6,026 nucleotides of DNA from Dehalococcoidia bacterium (GTDB lineage Bacteria > Chloroflexota > Dehalococcoidia > Dehalococcoidales > RBG-16-60-22). The stretch spans positions 1-6,026 of the forward strand of contig JAUWBK010000077.1 of assembly GCA_030605045.1 (NCBI GenBank). Reading direction: 5' to 3'. This document shows, in pieces, positions 4,629-6,026 of the stretch. Position 1 is the stretch's first letter; the number at the start of each line of letters is the position of its first letter. A program made the translations under genes and the position numbers. The notes beneath the pieces were generated by a model. That model did not search any database. It saw only the letters and a list, made by a program, of their open reading frames with translations, and was not told the DNA's origin.

Positions 4629-6026
4629 CTACATTAGGGAAAAGGATATCTCCTCGCTGGTGATAAACTCAAGCAATGCCGGGCGTTTTTCTTCTTCGGT
4701 AACCCGGTGGGCACGCTGAATCGCCAGTGCGATCTCGGCTGGGTTCTCCACTCGCTCTGCGTAACCACCCATGGCGCGCCCCAGGTCCGCATAGTTACCG
4801 CCAAGGTCTAGGGACTGATAGAGTTCCTGCGCCAGTGGCTCATCCGGAGCCTCGATGGCCATAGTTGAGTTGTTCAATACTATAGTTATGATGGGTATCT
4901 TGCTTCGCACCGCTGTTTCGAAGTCCAATCCCACCATGCCAAAGGCAGCGTCTCCCATAAGGTTGATGCACACCTTGTCAGGTTGTGCCAGCTTGGCGCC
5001 AATGGTAAGACCCAGTCCGGTACCTAGGGCATGGGATTTGCCCCAGCCGATATAATTCCGTGGTGTTATTGCCGGGTAGAAGGGCAACAATTGATCGCGT
5101 GGACTACCAGCGTCATGGGTGACGATAGCTTGTCTCGGGTCTATCGTATGCATTAACTCCCAGATGACTCGATATGGGTTTATCGGCACCTCGTCCGAAG
5201 TGAGCTTGGGCATCCACTCTTCTAACCACTCTTTCCTTACCTTCCTTATCTCCTCAACTACGGTGCTCTTACCTCGCTGACCTTGGCTTCCCAAGCGCTC
5301 CTTGACCGCTTCAATGAACTGAACCAATACCAATCGGGCATCACCGATGATAGGATAATTTGCTGCGTAATTCTTGTTGATGTCTTCCTCGCAATTGGTG
5401 GCATGGATGATTACCTTTCCAGTGGGTATCTTGGTTGACATGTAATGACGGGCGAAGCTACAACCAATACCAAAGACTACGTCAGCTTTACCTAAGAAGT
5501 GATGAACTGGCTTGGTCACTACGCGAGCGCCGGTGCCCAGGGACAAAGGATGGTCCTCGGGGAAGGCACTCTTACCCATCATAGTGGTCATTACTGGTGC
5601 CTGCAAAAGTTCGGCCAACTCCAGTAGCTCGTCCCATGCTTCAGCGTAGAGCACCCCCTGGCCGGCGTGGATTACGGGATGGCGGGCCTCTATCAGTACT
5701 CGGGCTGCCTCAGCCACGTCCTGAGGGTCACCTGCGGCACGTGTGGCCTTGACCGGCTGGTAGTCAAACGGCCCCACCTCCTTATCAACTATGTCCTCTG
5801 GTATCTCCAGCATAACCGGACCCGGCTTGCCCATTCTCAGTAACGAAAAGGCACGCCGCATAATTTCGGGTACCTGTTCTGATACGTTGATTCGCTCTAT
5901 CCACTTAGTTATCGCGTCGTAGCTGCGAACCGAGCTAAAGTAGGGTTTTACTCCTGCCCGGTCACTGGAATGACCCAAGGGCAGCAAAAGCAAGGGCACT
6001 GAATCGGAGTAGGCGGTGGCGACCCC
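4629..6026 (-). CDS. Thiamine diphosphate-dependent enzyme, acetolactate synthase-like (partial, N-terminus outside window)
   Basis: Read on the minus strand, the frame is open from the window edge to a TAG at 4629-4631, giving 465 residues. An apparent GTG start at 5999 is not real, because the frame continues upstream as GVATAYSDS, which runs on into VPLLLLPLG as family members do. The end of the pyrimidine-binding domain is visible (GKPGPVMLEIPED). A central domain follows, with HAGQGVLY and the HATNCEEDINKNY segment where related enzymes bind a nucleotide or FAD. The pyrophosphate-binding domain has GDA-AF (codons at 4947-4955) and NN (codons at 4869-4874), the two ends of the ThDP motif. 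GDA replaces the commoner GDG. The missing roughly 80-100 residues should carry the catalytic Glu. Members decarboxylate or ligate 2-oxo acids or acyl-CoAs, and the substrate cannot be told from this part. Biosynthetic acetolactate synthase is possible but unproven, as no ilvN-like regulatory subunit gene follows downstream. Confidence 0.85.
   Translation of the reverse strand, partial: GVATAYSDSVPLLLLPLGHSSDRAGVKPYFSSVRSYDAITKWIERINVSEQVPEIMRRAFSLLRMGKPGPVMLEIPEDIVDKEVGPFDYQPVKATRAAGDPQDVAEAARVLIEARHPVIHAGQGVLYAEAWDELLELAELLQAPVMTTMMGKSAFPEDHPLSLGTGARVVTKPVHHFLGKADVVFGIGCSFARHYMSTKIPTGKVIIHATNCEEDINKNYAANYPIIGDARLVLVQFIEAVKERLGSQGQRGKSTVVEEIRKVRKEWLEEWMPKLTSDEVPINPYRVIWELMHTIDPRQAIVTHDAGSPRDQLLPFYPAITPRNYIGWGKSHALGTGLGLTIGAKLAQPDKVCINLMGDAAFGMVGLDFETAVRSKIPIITIVLNNSTMAIEAPDEPLAQELYQSLDLGGNYADLGRAMGGYAERVENPAEIALAIQRAHRVTEEEKRPALLEFITSEEISFSLM

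Overview
The window looks like part of a bacterial chromosome of intermediate base composition, close to half G+C by eye, with the stretch around 2434-3813 more AT-rich. Shine-Dalgarno sequences, GTG/TTG starts, a lipoprotein-like signal peptide and an Ada-type repair protein all point to a bacterium. One gene, however, encodes a compact thymidylate synthase of the type best known from archaea. The mixture of a GGT-fold hydrolase, a stand-alone ThDP (TPP) enzyme and an archaeal-type thymidylate synthase would suit an uncultured Chloroflexota/Dehalococcoidia-like lineage, but that is a guess from gene style. No rRNA, tRNA, CRISPR array, transposase or phage gene was seen.

Layout. Positions 1-108 hold the last 35 codons of an unidentified plus-strand gene. 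It runs directly into a gamma-glutamyltranspeptidase-family gene (105-1754, possibly starting at 138), with a 4-base GTGA overlap at the upstream start. A ThyA-family gene follows 31 bases later (1786-2433). These three are spaced like one transcription unit. After about 150 bases of AT-rich spacer with a small hairpin comes a membrane-anchored protein with a coiled coil and a degenerate zincin-like motif (about 2584-3813). Seventy bases further is a short Ada-like DNA alkylation repair protein (3884-4597). On the minus strand, converging on it, is the 3' part of a ThDP-dependent acetolactate-synthase-like enzyme (4629-6026), whose N-terminus lies beyond the right edge.

The genes do not form one recognisable pathway. 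The most informative observations are variations inside known families. The GGT-like enzyme keeps the autoprocessing Thr and the oxyanion glycines but has lost the residues that hold a gamma-glutamyl substrate in the E. coli enzyme. The surface protein carries E-E-W-L-H-H where its likely relatives carry HExxH. The repair protein joins an Ada phosphotriester-sensing zinc domain directly to the O6-alkylguanine transferase with no AraC-type helix-turn-helix between them. No clearly new multi-gene system is evident.
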